Below, one piece after another: positions 24,828 through 32,899 of a DNA stretch of 64,000 nucleotides. The DNA lies in assembly GCF_009729205.1 (NCBI RefSeq), contig NZ_VTHB01000008.1, positions 186,001 through 250,000 of the forward strand, in the 5' to 3' direction. Below the pieces are notes generated by a model. The model did no database searches, was not told the DNA's origin, and saw only the letters and a list, made by a program, of their open reading frames with translations. The translations under genes were made by a program, and so were the position numbers. The number at the start of each line of letters is the position of its first letter. Position 1 is the stretch's first letter. The stretch comes from Mycobacteroides sp. CBMA 271 (lineage in GTDB: Bacteria; Actinomycetota; Actinomycetes; Mycobacteriales; Mycobacteriaceae).

Positions 24828-25787
24828 TTACCCTGCCTGTTCGGCCGCCGGCCCCTGCTCGGCAACAGACAGCGCCTCCCGGATGAAGTCGGCCGAGAGG
24901 ACGACAGCCTCGGCCGTATCGCGTGAGACGGCGATGGCGGGGAAGGCATGCAGTTGCCACGCGTAGCTGTGCACCTGGGCCACCACACCCGCGCCGGAGA
25001 GCTTCTCGGCCAGTTCGATGGCATCCGGTTCCAGGAACTCGTCCTGCGCGGTGATCAGCAGGGTGGGCGGGTACGCCTCGACCGGTACGGAAACAATGCG
25101 ACGCTCCCCGGTAAATTCCGCTGGGCCCCTGTCGAATTTCGGAGCCAGCTTCGCCAGCTTGCCCTTGGGAAGGTAGGCGTCGTGGCGGCTGGTGCTCGTC
25201 GGATTGATGCCCAGATCGAGGTCCAACAGCGGTGAATAACCGACATAGGCAACGGGTTTCGGCAGACCGTTGACGTGCGCATGCTCAATGACCTTGCCGC
25301 ACAGGAATCCGCCCGCCGAGTCACCGACGACGATCACCCGCGCGTAGTCCGCCAGCAGCTCTCGATACGCACGCACCGCATCCTCCACCGAGGAGCCCAC
25401 ACCGGCGACCGGTAGCTGCCGGTAGTCCAGGACGTACACCGGGATCTTGAGCTGGCGCGACAGCAGACCGGTGATCTTGCGATGCGTGGCCGGGCCGCAG
25501 GCGATGAACGCACCACCGTGCAGATAGAGGATGGCGGTGTCGGAATCCGCGGGGATCGTCCCGGCGGGAACCATCAGATCCGTGGGCCTGTCGGCCAGGG
25601 AGATTCGCGTCCGTTCGATACCCGGCGCATCCGGCCCACGCTGGGCGCCCTGGTCCAGCCACTTGAGCTGGCGCAACCCGAACTCGGTGGTCGGGAAGAG
25701 GGCCAGGATCGGCTTCACGAACAGCAGCACGAATAGGAACGGCAGGCGGGCGACGATGCCCGTCTTGGGGTGCAGGGTGACGACCAT
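24828..25787 (-). CDS. Acetyl-esterase/lipase of the hormone-sensitive-lipase family
   Basis: The 319-residue alpha/beta hydrolase has the HSL-type oxyanion motif LHGGAF, the nucleophile elbow GDSAGG, an acid in TAQDEFLEPD and a late histidine in WQLHAFP. A hydrophobic N-terminal helix (FLFVLLFVKPILALF) suggests membrane association. It hydrolyses short- to medium-chain esters. It lies upstream of the old yellow enzyme in the same direction with a 78-base gap, so co-transcription is possible. Confidence 0.9.
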   Translation of the reverse strand: MVVTLHPKTGIVARLPFLFVLLFVKPILALFPTTEFGLRQLKWLDQGAQRGPDAPGIERTRISLADRPTDLMVPAGTIPADSDTAILYLHGGAFIACGPATHRKITGLLSRQLKIPVYVLDYRQLPVAGVGSSVEDAVRAYRELLADYARVIVVGDSAGGFLCGKVIEHAHVNGLPKPVAYVGYSPLLDLDLGINPTSTSRHDAYLPKGKLAKLAPKFDRGPAEFTGERRIVSVPVEAYPPTLLITAQDEFLEPDAIELAEKLSGAGVVAQVHSYAWQLHAFPAIAVSRDTAEAVVLSADFIREALSVAEQGPAAEQAG

Positions 25788-25860
25788 CCGGCCACGCTAC
25801 CGCCAGATAAAGACTGCCCTTGCCTCGGCCTGACAACTTGTCCGTGCACCCATCCGTTGA

Positions 25861-25902
25861 CTTCGTAATAGTTTCGATATAGCTTGCTTCGTAATAATTT
25901 CG
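25861..25902 (+). repeat. Two 16-base direct repeats before the PadR gene (candidate operator)
   Basis: CTTCGTAATAGTTTCG (25861-25876) recurs as CTTCGTAATAATTTCG (25887-25902) with one change, 26 bases apart. The second copy is a near-palindrome (CG.AAT.ATT.CG). Their position directly before the PadR ribosome site suggests autoregulation. Confidence 0.65.
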
Positions 25903-25922
25903 TAGGCGTGGGAGGTCATTCA

Positions 25923-26393
25923 GTGGCACGGGCGCGGTTCTTCCGACATGGCGAGCTGCCGCTGGTGCTTTTGGCACTACTGGCTCAGCGCCCCATGCAC
26001 GGGTATGAGCTGATGTCTGAGCTATCGCGCCTTTTCAGTGCCGGCGGATACCAGCCCTCCCCGGGCACGGTGTATCCGGCGGTCGAAGCATTGGCCGCCG
26101 AAGGTCTGCTGATCGGTCAGCCTCGCGAAGGCCGAACGATCTATCGCGCCTCCGCAGAAGGCGAACAGGCCCTGGTCGGTCGCGCCGATGTGCTGGCAGC
26201 CGTCGAGCTGCGCACCGGTGCACGGTTCGGCCGCGGCGACTCACTCGAGAAGACGCTGGCCCGATTCACCGCTCAAGTCATGCCGTTTGCGGGCCGGGTC
26301 GATCCCGCCGCGGCAGAGGCAATCCTCGATCAGGCCGCCGCCGAGATCGCAGACCTTGTCCAAGCTCAAAACCGGAAGGAAGGAACCAAGTGA
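25923..26393 (+). CDS. PadR family transcriptional regulator
   Basis: The 156-residue regulator has the PadR winged helix (LPLVLLALLAQRPMHGYELMSELSRLF, GYQPSPGTVYPAVEALAAEGLL) and the C-terminal helical dimer part. GTG 25923 follows GGAGG by seven bases; an upstream in-frame ATG at 25884 would read through the repeat region and is rejected. The next gene starts at its stop codon, making an operon with a 2TM protein and a metal-dependent-hydrolase-like protein. Confidence 0.88.
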   Translation: MARARFFRHGELPLVLLALLAQRPMHGYELMSELSRLFSAGGYQPSPGTVYPAVEALAAEGLLIGQPREGRTIYRASAEGEQALVGRADVLAAVELRTGARFGRGDSLEKTLARFTAQVMPFAGRVDPAAAEAILDQAAAEIADLVQAQNRKEGTK

Positions 26394-26767
26394 TGAGCGG
26401 TGATGCCTTTGAACGAGCTGTCGAGCGCGCCGAGCGCAGAGCTGAGGAAGATCAACGCCGCCTCCATCGCAGGCGCCTCGAATGGATCGGGCAGGTGAAT
26501 CGAACGGCCTTCCACATCCATGCCAGCACCTACGCTGCCGTGCAGATTCTGCTAATCGCCATTTGGGCGCTCACCTGGCGATTCGACCACGGCACCGCCT
26601 ACCCCTGGTTCGTCTACCCACTCTTGGGCTGGGGAATCGCGTTGATCGTGCACTACGTCGTCGCCAGACACATCTGGCTCCTGCGCCCCGAGGAATCTCC
26701 CACCAAACCGGACGCCGCTCGAGACTTCGACCAAGCCCCGTTTACAACACCCACCGAGGAGTCGTGA
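26393..26767 (+). CDS. 2TM-domain membrane protein
   Basis: The 124-residue protein has a charged N-terminal helix (RAVERAERRAEEDQRRLHRRR). The 2TM domain follows: FHIHASTYAAVQILLIAIWALTW, a short loop with aromatic residues, WFVYPLLGWGIALIVHYVVARHIW, then a disordered tail. ATG 26393 shares bases with the PadR stop, and the gene overlaps the next start by one base. Such proteins often accompany PadR regulators; the activity is unknown. Confidence 0.82.
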   Translation: MSGDAFERAVERAERRAEEDQRRLHRRRLEWIGQVNRTAFHIHASTYAAVQILLIAIWALTWRFDHGTAYPWFVYPLLGWGIALIVHYVVARHIWLLRPEESPTKPDAARDFDQAPFTTPTEES

Positions 26768-27624
26768 TGAACACCGCCGTCGACAACAGCACCCGACCCA
26801 TCAAGACCAGGCGCATCAAGTTTCGGTATCCGACTGGTTCGTTGAATCGCCACTATGTACAGGGCGACCTGGCGATGAGCCACATCATCGCGATGCTATC
26901 TGCGGTGTTTCCCGAGGGGGAGGACTTCTTTATCCGCTCGGTCAAGCATTACTCGGACCAGATCACCGACCCCGTGCTGAAAAGGCAAGTCGCTGGGTTC
27001 ATCGGCCAAGAGGTGACACACGGGCGTGAACACCGCGAACTGAACGATCGTCTGCAGCAGATGGGCTACCCGACAGCCTTTGTGGATCGGATGACGATGC
27101 GCGGCATGAATCTCTACACGCGGCGCTTATCGCCTCGTTTCAACCTCGCCGTGACGGCCGCACTAGAGCACTACACCGCAACGCTCGCCGAGACCCTTTT
27201 GACCGACCAACGCGCGCAGGATCTGTTGGGCGACACCGAGGTTAGGTCGGTCCTGCTGTGGCACGCACTGGAGGAGTCCGAACATCGCGCGGTCGCATTC
27301 GATGTCTACCGGACCGTCGGCGGCACCGAGCGGATGCGCATCTGGGCGATGCGGTTTATCACCATCACATTCATCTGCGGGGCATTCCTGGAGACCGTGC
27401 TATCACTGAGTCGCGACCGGGCGGCGTACAACCCCATCCGTCTGATTAAAAGTGCAGCCGCGTTGAGGCATTCACCTTTCGTCAGTCGCGAGATTATCGG
27501 ACGTATCCGGTCTTACAACCGCCCAGGGTTCCACCCGGATGACTTCGACAACACCGACCTGATCGAGCGTTGGAACACCCAATTGTTCGGCGAGCAAGGG
27601 CAATTAGCCGATCATCTGCGGTAG
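26767..27624 (+). CDS. Predicted metal-dependent hydrolase (PF10118-like)
   Basis: The 285-residue helical protein carries paired metal-ligand motifs: EGEDFFIRSVKHY, FIGQEVTHGREH, LEHYTATLAE and LLWHALEESEHRAVAFDVY. The Glu/His set resembles di-iron ferritin-like or PF10118 proteins. ATG 26767 overlaps the preceding stop codon by one base. It is the third gene of the PadR operon. The catalysed reaction is unknown; membrane association is possible from the hydrophobic segment FITITFICGAFLETVL. Confidence 0.83.
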   Translation: MNTAVDNSTRPIKTRRIKFRYPTGSLNRHYVQGDLAMSHIIAMLSAVFPEGEDFFIRSVKHYSDQITDPVLKRQVAGFIGQEVTHGREHRELNDRLQQMGYPTAFVDRMTMRGMNLYTRRLSPRFNLAVTAALEHYTATLAETLLTDQRAQDLLGDTEVRSVLLWHALEESEHRAVAFDVYRTVGGTERMRIWAMRFITITFICGAFLETVLSLSRDRAAYNPIRLIKSAAALRHSPFVSREIIGRIRSYNRPGFHPDDFDNTDLIERWNTQLFGEQGQLADHLR

Positions 27625-27703
27625 GCAACCAGCCAAGCGGGTCGGCCCGAGGAAAACGACACGGAACTACCACCATCAGAACGGGCCCCCGTAGCCTCGG
27701 TGT

Positions 27704-28348
27704 GTGTCCGAGACCAAGGCCCGACGTCAAGACCGTCGCACCGCTGTGACGACCGCGGCCATCCTTGATGCGGCCGAACGGCTCTTCGTAGAGCGCGGGT
27801 TTCATGCCGTCACGATGGATGCCATCGCCGAGGCCGCCGATCTCGCGGTCGGTTCGATCTATCACCACTTCAAGAACAAGGAACGCCTGTATCTCGCACT
27901 CGTTGAGCGCGCCCTGTCGGTGAACGAAGCGGAGATGGCCAAGGCGTTCGGCGCGGGGCGCACCCCCGTGGAGGAACTTCGCGCTGCCAGTGATGCGTAC
28001 TGCGATTTTCATCTGCAGAATCCCGGCTACTTCCGGATGATCGCCCTACGCACCCTCGACGTTCCTCCGGGCGATATGGCCGACGAGGTCGAGCGTCGGA
28101 TTGCCGACAAGGTCGAGGCGCTCGTGGGTGACATCGCCGATGTGCTCCGGCGTGCAGACGCCGCCGGTCAGGTGCACTGCCCCGATCCGGTCCGCACGTC
28201 AATCTTCCTGTGGGGCGCCTGGAACGGCGTTTTGTCTCTCAATCTGCGCCCCGACCGGTTGCGGCTCGAGCCGGCCGAAATGAAACGGGTGCTCGCATTG
28301 GGCCGCGACGTGATTGAACGGGGCCTCGTCGCACAAAAACTCTTGTAG
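27704..28348 (+). CDS. TetR/AcrR family regulator
   Basis: The 214-residue regulator has a TetR HTH (residues about 17-62, ILDAAERLFVERGFHAVTMDAIAEAADLAVGSIYHHFKNKERL) and a helical ligand-binding domain. GTG 27704 is preceded by TAGCCT six bases upstream, the arrangement of a leaderless transcript. Its stop codon lies inside the first of two 18-base tandem repeats that abut the nitrilase start, so the two genes are likely co-transcribed. Confidence 0.88.
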   Translation: MSETKARRQDRRTAVTTAAILDAAERLFVERGFHAVTMDAIAEAADLAVGSIYHHFKNKERLYLALVERALSVNEAEMAKAFGAGRTPVEELRAASDAYCDFHLQNPGYFRMIALRTLDVPPGDMADEVERRIADKVEALVGDIADVLRRADAAGQVHCPDPVRTSIFLWGAWNGVLSLNLRPDRLRLEPAEMKRVLALGRDVIERGLVAQKLL

Positions 28349-28378
28349 TAGCGTTCAGTTTTGTAGTAGCGTTCGGTT
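28343..28378 (+). repeat. Tandem 18-base duplication between TetR and nitrilase genes
   Basis: TTGTAGTAGCGTTCAGTT (28343-28360) is followed immediately by TTGTAGTAGCGTTCGGTT (28361-28378), one mismatch. The first unit supplies the last Leu codon and stop of the TetR gene. The second ends directly at the ATG of the nitrilase gene. There is no purine-rich ribosome site; TAGCGT six bases before ATG could be a leaderless -10 box. Confidence 0.85.
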
Positions 28379-29299
28379 ATGGTGCTAGCGGCGGCGGTTC
28401 AACTCGAAGCGGTGATCGGCGATGTGGCCGCCAATCTAGAGAAATGCGCGCAGCTCGCCGATGAAGCCGGACGAGCCGGCGCGCGGATCATCGCGCTGCC
28501 CGAGTTCTTCACCAGCGGGATTGCATTCGATCCGTCCCTGAAGGACGCCGCGCTGCCTCCGAGTGGAGCTGCTACCGAACTGCTGTGTGCAGTGGCTCGC
28601 CGATACGACGCGCTCGTTGGCGGGTCGTTCCTGTGCCGAGACGAGGACGGACACGTCCGCAATGCCTACTTCGCGGCCGACTCCACCGGGATCGTCGGGC
28701 GGCACGACAAGGATCTGCCCACCATGTGGGAGAACTCCTTCTACATAGGCGGTCAGGACGACGGCGTGTTCCGCGCCGGCGCCTACGAGGTGGGAGCTGC
28801 CGTGTGTTGGGAGCTGATGCGCACCCGCACGGCACAACGCCTGCGTTCACGCGTCGACGTGGTGATGACCGGATCCGGGTGGTGGTCGATACCGCGCTGG
28901 CACCCGCGCGCGACCTTTGACGGCATGGAACGCCGCAACCGCGACACTGCCAGGACCGCCGCGGCCACTTTCGCCAAATATGTTGGTGCGCCAGTTATTC
29001 ACGCCGCTCACGTCGGTGAATTTCGGTGCGCCATGCCGTGGTTGCCCGTCGAATACCAAGGCCAATTCGAAGGATCAACTCTCATCACCGATAGCGCCGG
29101 TCGAGTTGTCGCGGAACGTCGACCCGAAGAGGGGCAAGGCGTCGTTCTTGGCGACATCGACCCCGGACGGCGTGCACCCACACTCGAAGTTCCCGACCGA
29201 TACTGGCTGCACTCGCGTGGATTAATCGCCACTGCGGCATGGCATTACCAACGCTGGCATGGTCGCCCGTGGTACCGGAAGAACATGGTGAGCGCGTGA
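28379..29299 (+). CDS. Carbon-nitrogen hydrolase (nitrilase superfamily)
   Basis: The 306-residue enzyme has the nitrilase catalytic set: Glu in ALPEFFTSG (about 42), Lys in RHDKDLPT (about 108) and Cys in AVCWELMR (about 142). A second Glu-bearing loop follows. The superfamily cleaves nitriles, amides or carbamoyl groups; the substrate cannot be told. It starts right after an 18-base tandem repeat and overlaps the following membrane gene by four bases (GTGA). Confidence 0.9.
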   Translation: MVLAAAVQLEAVIGDVAANLEKCAQLADEAGRAGARIIALPEFFTSGIAFDPSLKDAALPPSGAATELLCAVARRYDALVGGSFLCRDEDGHVRNAYFAADSTGIVGRHDKDLPTMWENSFYIGGQDDGVFRAGAYEVGAAVCWELMRTRTAQRLRSRVDVVMTGSGWWSIPRWHPRATFDGMERRNRDTARTAAATFAKYVGAPVIHAAHVGEFRCAMPWLPVEYQGQFEGSTLITDSAGRVVAERRPEEGQGVVLGDIDPGRRAPTLEVPDRYWLHSRGLIATAAWHYQRWHGRPWYRKNMVSA

Positions 29300-29664
29300 A
29301 CTTCGTCGTTCGCGCAGGGTTGATCGAGCTGGCCTTCGGCGCACTACTGGGGTGGGCCGTTGCCGCGAACTTCCTTGCACCACAAGTAATCCAACGCATC
29401 GGCGTGGTCAACGGGCGCAGGATTCTGCAGGCCCACCTTGACTACATCATGATGGGGATACTGCTGATCGCGGTGGGTCTTGCGGTACCCGATCTACCCC
29501 GCTGGCTGGCCGGCGTCGTGGTCTTTGGCGCGGTGCTGAATCCCACCCTGTTTCTGCCGATGGCGTTCAAGGAAGACATCACGTCCACCCTCGGTTTCAA
29601 GGTGGCAACCTTCGTCTCATTCGTGGCGATGAGCGGAAGCCTGGTATTGGTGGCGGTGCAGTAG
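29296..29664 (+). CDS. Small four-helix membrane protein
   Basis: The 122-residue protein begins VNFVVRAGLIELAFGALLGW and contains four hydrophobic helices. It has conserved-looking HLDYIMMG and NPTLFLPMAF segments. GTG 29296 overlaps the nitrilase stop. The last 130 bases of this gene are duplicated at 32757-32886 with seven differences. I recall similar proteins as uncharacterised mycobacterial membrane proteins; no activity is proposed. Confidence 0.8.
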   Translation: MNFVVRAGLIELAFGALLGWAVAANFLAPQVIQRIGVVNGRRILQAHLDYIMMGILLIAVGLAVPDLPRWLAGVVVFGAVLNPTLFLPMAFKEDITSTLGFKVATFVSFVAMSGSLVLVAVQ

Positions 29665-29846
29665 CTCCGGAACCGTGACTGAATGCTGACCGGAACATCC
29701 ACCCTTACAACAGTATCGAGCGCTCCACTCCCCGGCGACGCACCTGGCGTTCCGCTAAACAGCGTGCATTACATCCCGGCAGATATGATTTCCCTGCATG
29801 ACAAGATCGCAGACATGTATCGGCGGCTGTATGAAGTGGAGACGTA

Positions 29847-30404
29847 GTGGCGGGGCAGTGGATTGCGCGTCAACACGGCGAGGTTGCCGTTGAGGCGATC
29901 TTGGATGCCGCTGAGCGATTGTTCACCCGCAACGATCTGACGTCGGTTTCCATGGTTGATGTTGCAGCCGAGGCGAACTGCTCGCGACCCACCGTGTATC
30001 GCTACTTCGAGAGTCGCCACGCCTTGATGGCTGCATACTTGCAGCGGCAGGTGACACGGATGATTCCGCAGCTTCAGCAGGCGGTTGCCGGCCAAGACGT
30101 GGGGGCGGCTGCCCTTGGGATAGTGCTGGTGCGGGCGGTGGAGCTGGTGCGGGAGTCTCCTCCGATGTTGGCGTGGTTCGCGAGCGAGAGCACCGCCCTT
30201 GCCCTGGAGCTGGCCTGCTCGAATGCCGAGGTTCTGCGTTTGGCGGATGAGTTCGCGGTCGGTGGAGGATCAGTAGATACCACTGTGGACAAGGTGGAGT
30301 GGGCCGCCCGGGCGATCATCTCGCTGGCTATCGCACCGCATGGCGATCACGCCAAGGAGCTCGACTTCATCCGACGGTTCGTCGTCCCGGTCCTCCTGAC
30401 GTGA
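29847..30404 (+). CDS. TetR/AcrR family regulator next to the P450 gene
   Basis: The 185-residue protein has a TetR HTH (ILDAAERLFTRNDLTSVSMVDVAAEANCSRPTVYRYFESRHAL) and a helical C-terminus. GTG 29847 follows GGAGACG. It is convergent with the cytochrome P450 gene, 25 bases apart. GCATTACA at 29766-29773, upstream of this gene, matches half-sites in the P450 promoter, suggesting it controls both. Confidence 0.87.
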   Translation: MAGQWIARQHGEVAVEAILDAAERLFTRNDLTSVSMVDVAAEANCSRPTVYRYFESRHALMAAYLQRQVTRMIPQLQQAVAGQDVGAAALGIVLVRAVELVRESPPMLAWFASESTALALELACSNAEVLRLADEFAVGGGSVDTTVDKVEWAARAIISLAIAPHGDHAKELDFIRRFVVPVLLT

Positions 30405-30429
30405 ACACGGGCCGCGGTGCCCCGGTGCA

Positions 30430-31650
30430 TCATTGGGCCGTGAACACCACAGGCAGAGTGCTCGCGCCACGTACCGCGGTGCCGATCTGACTACGCACCC
30501 GCACCTGCTCAAGATCAGTTCCAGGCGCCAGACGCAACTCGGGTAACCGAGTCAGCAATGTGGTCAGTGCGTGCGTCATTTCGGCGATGGCCAGCCAGTT
30601 GCCGATGCAGCTGTGCGGCCCCTGCCCAAAGCTGACGATGGGTTTGGACTTACGGGTGACGTCGAATACGTCCGGGTCCAGATAGATGGCTGGGTCCCGG
30701 TTGGCCGCCCCAATCGCGAAGATCATTGGAGTCTGCGCCGGGATATCAATACCGTTCCAACGGACCGCATTCGGGCAAGCTCGCGGCATCAAGCTGACCG
30801 GCGGCTCCCAGCGCAGCGCCTCCCAGACCGCCCACTCGGCATGTTCCTTGGGATCGGTGCGTACCAACTCAAGCTGCTCGGGATGAGTCAACAGCGCCGA
30901 GAGCACAACACTCATGGCGAGCATGGTGGTATCGGCACCTATCGGATACAGCACCCGGATGAAGGTGAGAACTTCCTCGTCGCTGAGCTGCTCACCATCC
31001 TCGGCCGTGGCGGTCACAATGTGCGAGATCAGATCATCGCCAGGGTTGGCCCGGCGCTCGGCCACCAGCGGGGTGACGTACTCGGTGAGCTCACGGGCGC
31101 AGCGCATCCCACGCTCGACATCGAACATCCAGTGCAACATCCCGTGTGACCACGTGTAGAACAAGTGCTCATCGGTGATGGGGATACCCAGCATCCGGTT
31201 GTTGATCAACAGTGAGAATCGCTGGCAAAACTCGGCGACCAGGTCGGCGCTGCCTCGGCCCGCGAATCTGTCGATAAGCTCATCGAGCACCGGCTGGATC
31301 ACCGCGCCGGAATAGGATTGGACTTTGTTGCGGCGCAACGGAGATGACGCAATCGAACGATTAACACGGTGCTGTTGCCCAGTCATGGTCAAGATCGAAT
31401 GCCCGAGCAGCGGCTTAGTGGCTATCTCATGAAAAGCCCGCATGGGGAAGGTCTCTTCGTCTCGAAACGCCGCCGACACCAACTCATGAGTCAAGAGCAG
31501 CACCGCCTTCGTCGAAGCGAATGGCACCACCGCATACGCCTTGCTTCTCCGCAGGCGCGCAAGGACCGTGTGCAGGTCCCGTTGGTCCTCAAGCCCGAAA
31601 TCAGGCCCGTCGATATCCAACGGCGGCAGCACAACAGGACCGATAGACAT
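30430..31650 (-). CDS. Cytochrome P450
   Basis: The 406-residue monooxygenase shows the I-helix IGADTTMLA, the K-helix ExxR in WEALRWEPP and the haem-binding loop FGQGPHSCIGNWLA with thiolate Cys 348. It is soluble, like most mycobacterial P450s. ATG 31650 is preferred over GTG 31656 because GGAG precedes it at the right distance. A palindromic GTAATG-CAGA-CATTAC element lies about 95 bases upstream. Substrate and redox partner are not evident; no ferredoxin gene is adjacent. Confidence 0.93.
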   Translation of the reverse strand: MSIGPVVLPPLDIDGPDFGLEDQRDLHTVLARLRRSKAYAVVPFASTKAVLLLTHELVSAAFRDEETFPMRAFHEIATKPLLGHSILTMTGQQHRVNRSIASSPLRRNKVQSYSGAVIQPVLDELIDRFAGRGSADLVAEFCQRFSLLINNRMLGIPITDEHLFYTWSHGMLHWMFDVERGMRCARELTEYVTPLVAERRANPGDDLISHIVTATAEDGEQLSDEEVLTFIRVLYPIGADTTMLAMSVVLSALLTHPEQLELVRTDPKEHAEWAVWEALRWEPPVSLMPRACPNAVRWNGIDIPAQTPMIFAIGAANRDPAIYLDPDVFDVTRKSKPIVSFGQGPHSCIGNWLAIAEMTHALTTLLTRLPELRLAPGTDLEQVRVRSQIGTAVRGASTLPVVFTAQ

Positions 31651-31741
31651 GTGCACTCCTCAAAAGCCAACGGATGGCAAGGAACTGGATACGCGGCCCC
31701 GGTCGCACCGACACAGGCATGCGTAACAGTTTTCATCTTTC

Positions 31742-31778
31742 GTAATGCAGACATTACACATAGTCTCATCTGTAATGC
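31742..31778 (-). promoter_or_regulatory. Operator-like sites upstream of the P450 gene
   Basis: GTAATG (31742-31747) and CATTAC (31752-31757) form a dyad with a four-base spacer, and a further TGTAATGC lies at 31771-31778. The same octamer in reverse (GCATTACA) occurs at 29766-29773 before the adjacent TetR gene. This pattern suggests a common regulator for both genes. Confidence 0.65.
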
Positions 31779-31947
31779 AATAGGCAGTCGTATCGGCTGT
31801 TCGATCGGGCTCCTGTCCTCAGCTCGGTTACTCTGCGCGAAAACGCCTCAGAGATAAGAACGGTGAGGGATGGGGCTACTCACCGGGCGCCAGATGGCAC
31901 CATGGGAAGCATTCCGATTGGCAATCGTTCCCCCGCAAGGACAGACC

Positions 31948-32322
31948 ATGACTACGTTTCGCGTCGGCCCGTATCTCAGCCTCGGGGATCCGATCACGCT
32001 GGCCGCAGCGGACCAAGACGGCATGCGCAAGTTCATATCTGCCCTCCACCAAGCACGCGATAGCGGGCACGCTGCCTTTGACTGTGGAGACGGGGTCAAG
32101 CATCAGATAGCTGAGAAGAGCGGCGCCGCGGACATCGACATCAGCCCGTATCTCGTTGTCTGGAGATTCGACCGGGCCAAGCTGAATGAAATCATCGAAC
32201 TAATCGAGCCACTTATCGAGAGCGATACAGCCGCACACCAGTATGTGGACGACATGAAGATTCCAACAACAACTCTGGTCCTTTCGGTCAACGAGTATCC
32301 CGCGGACGTCTTCGAGAACTAA
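31948..32322 (+). CDS. Hypothetical protein
   Basis: The 124-residue soluble protein starts MTTFRVGPYLSLGDPITLAAADQDG; the centre holds SPYLVVWRFDRAKLNEIIELIEPLIES and the end is LVLSVNEYPADVFEN. It has no recognised motif. ATG 31948 follows AAGGACAG; the frame is open from 31870, but the earlier part lacks a ribosome site. It lies in an AT-richer, gene-poor stretch with remnants, so it may be horizontally acquired. Confidence 0.62.
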   Translation: MTTFRVGPYLSLGDPITLAAADQDGMRKFISALHQARDSGHAAFDCGDGVKHQIAEKSGAADIDISPYLVVWRFDRAKLNEIIELIEPLIESDTAAHQYVDDMKIPTTTLVLSVNEYPADVFEN

Positions 32323-32428
32323 CTCGGCCCAGCCCTAGCGGCGGCCTTCGTCCCGAGAGACTAAATCGCGCAAAGCGATTGCAACCCAAGTAGCGCTGGA
32401 GCTATCTGACAAGCCTTGGTGAACCTGC

Positions 32429-32581
32429 CTACACTACGGTTACTGACTCATCAGCACCGATAGTCATGCCATGAATGCCGTTGTTAAACATAACTTTAAA
32501 GAAACTCTGCCACTTGGCGGCTGTGCCCTTAGCCCGCATCCGAGCGGTCAACGTCCGCAAGTCCCCGAGGTCCAACGTCAC
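32429..32581 (-). CDS. Possible small protein of 50 residues
   Basis: GTG 32581 is preceded by AGAGGT at ribosome-site distance and opens a frame starting VTLDLGDLRTLTARMRAKG, with KWQSFFKVMFNNGIHGM in the middle. The product has no recognised family. It could be a real small gene or a decayed fragment, given the remnant that follows at 32757. The rest of 32323-32900 shows no other gene. Confidence 0.3.
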   Translation of the reverse strand: MTLDLGDLRTLTARMRAKGTAAKWQSFFKVMFNNGIHGMTIGADESVTVV

Positions 32582-32756
32582 GTTGTCGACCTCTGTCCGA
32601 CGATCGTGAAGAGACGAACTCCGGTATGCCGGAAGAACATACATAGATCTAAGCCATATGTTTCGCTGTTTTACATCCTGCTGATCTCACCAGTCGGGGA
32701 ACAGAATACAGTGGATTCCCATGCCCAGCCCCCAGGACATCCTGGTTGCGAGCGGC

Positions 32757-32886
32757 GCTGAATCCCACCCTGTTTCGGCCGATAGCGTTCAAGGAAGACA
32801 TCACGTCCACCCTCAGTTTCAAGGCGGCAACCTTCGTCTCATTCGTGGCGATGAGCGGAAGCCTGGTATTGGTCGCAGTGCAATAG
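32757..32886 (+). pseudogene. 3' remnant duplicating the small membrane protein gene
   Basis: These 130 bases align without gaps to 29535-29664 (offset 3222) with seven differences, including the shared stop codon TAG. The frame would encode LNPTLFRPIAFKEDITSTLS... ending LVLVAVQ, but the upstream two thirds of the gene are missing. It is a decayed partial copy. Confidence 0.9.
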
Positions 32887-32899
32887 ATTTGATTGCCGA

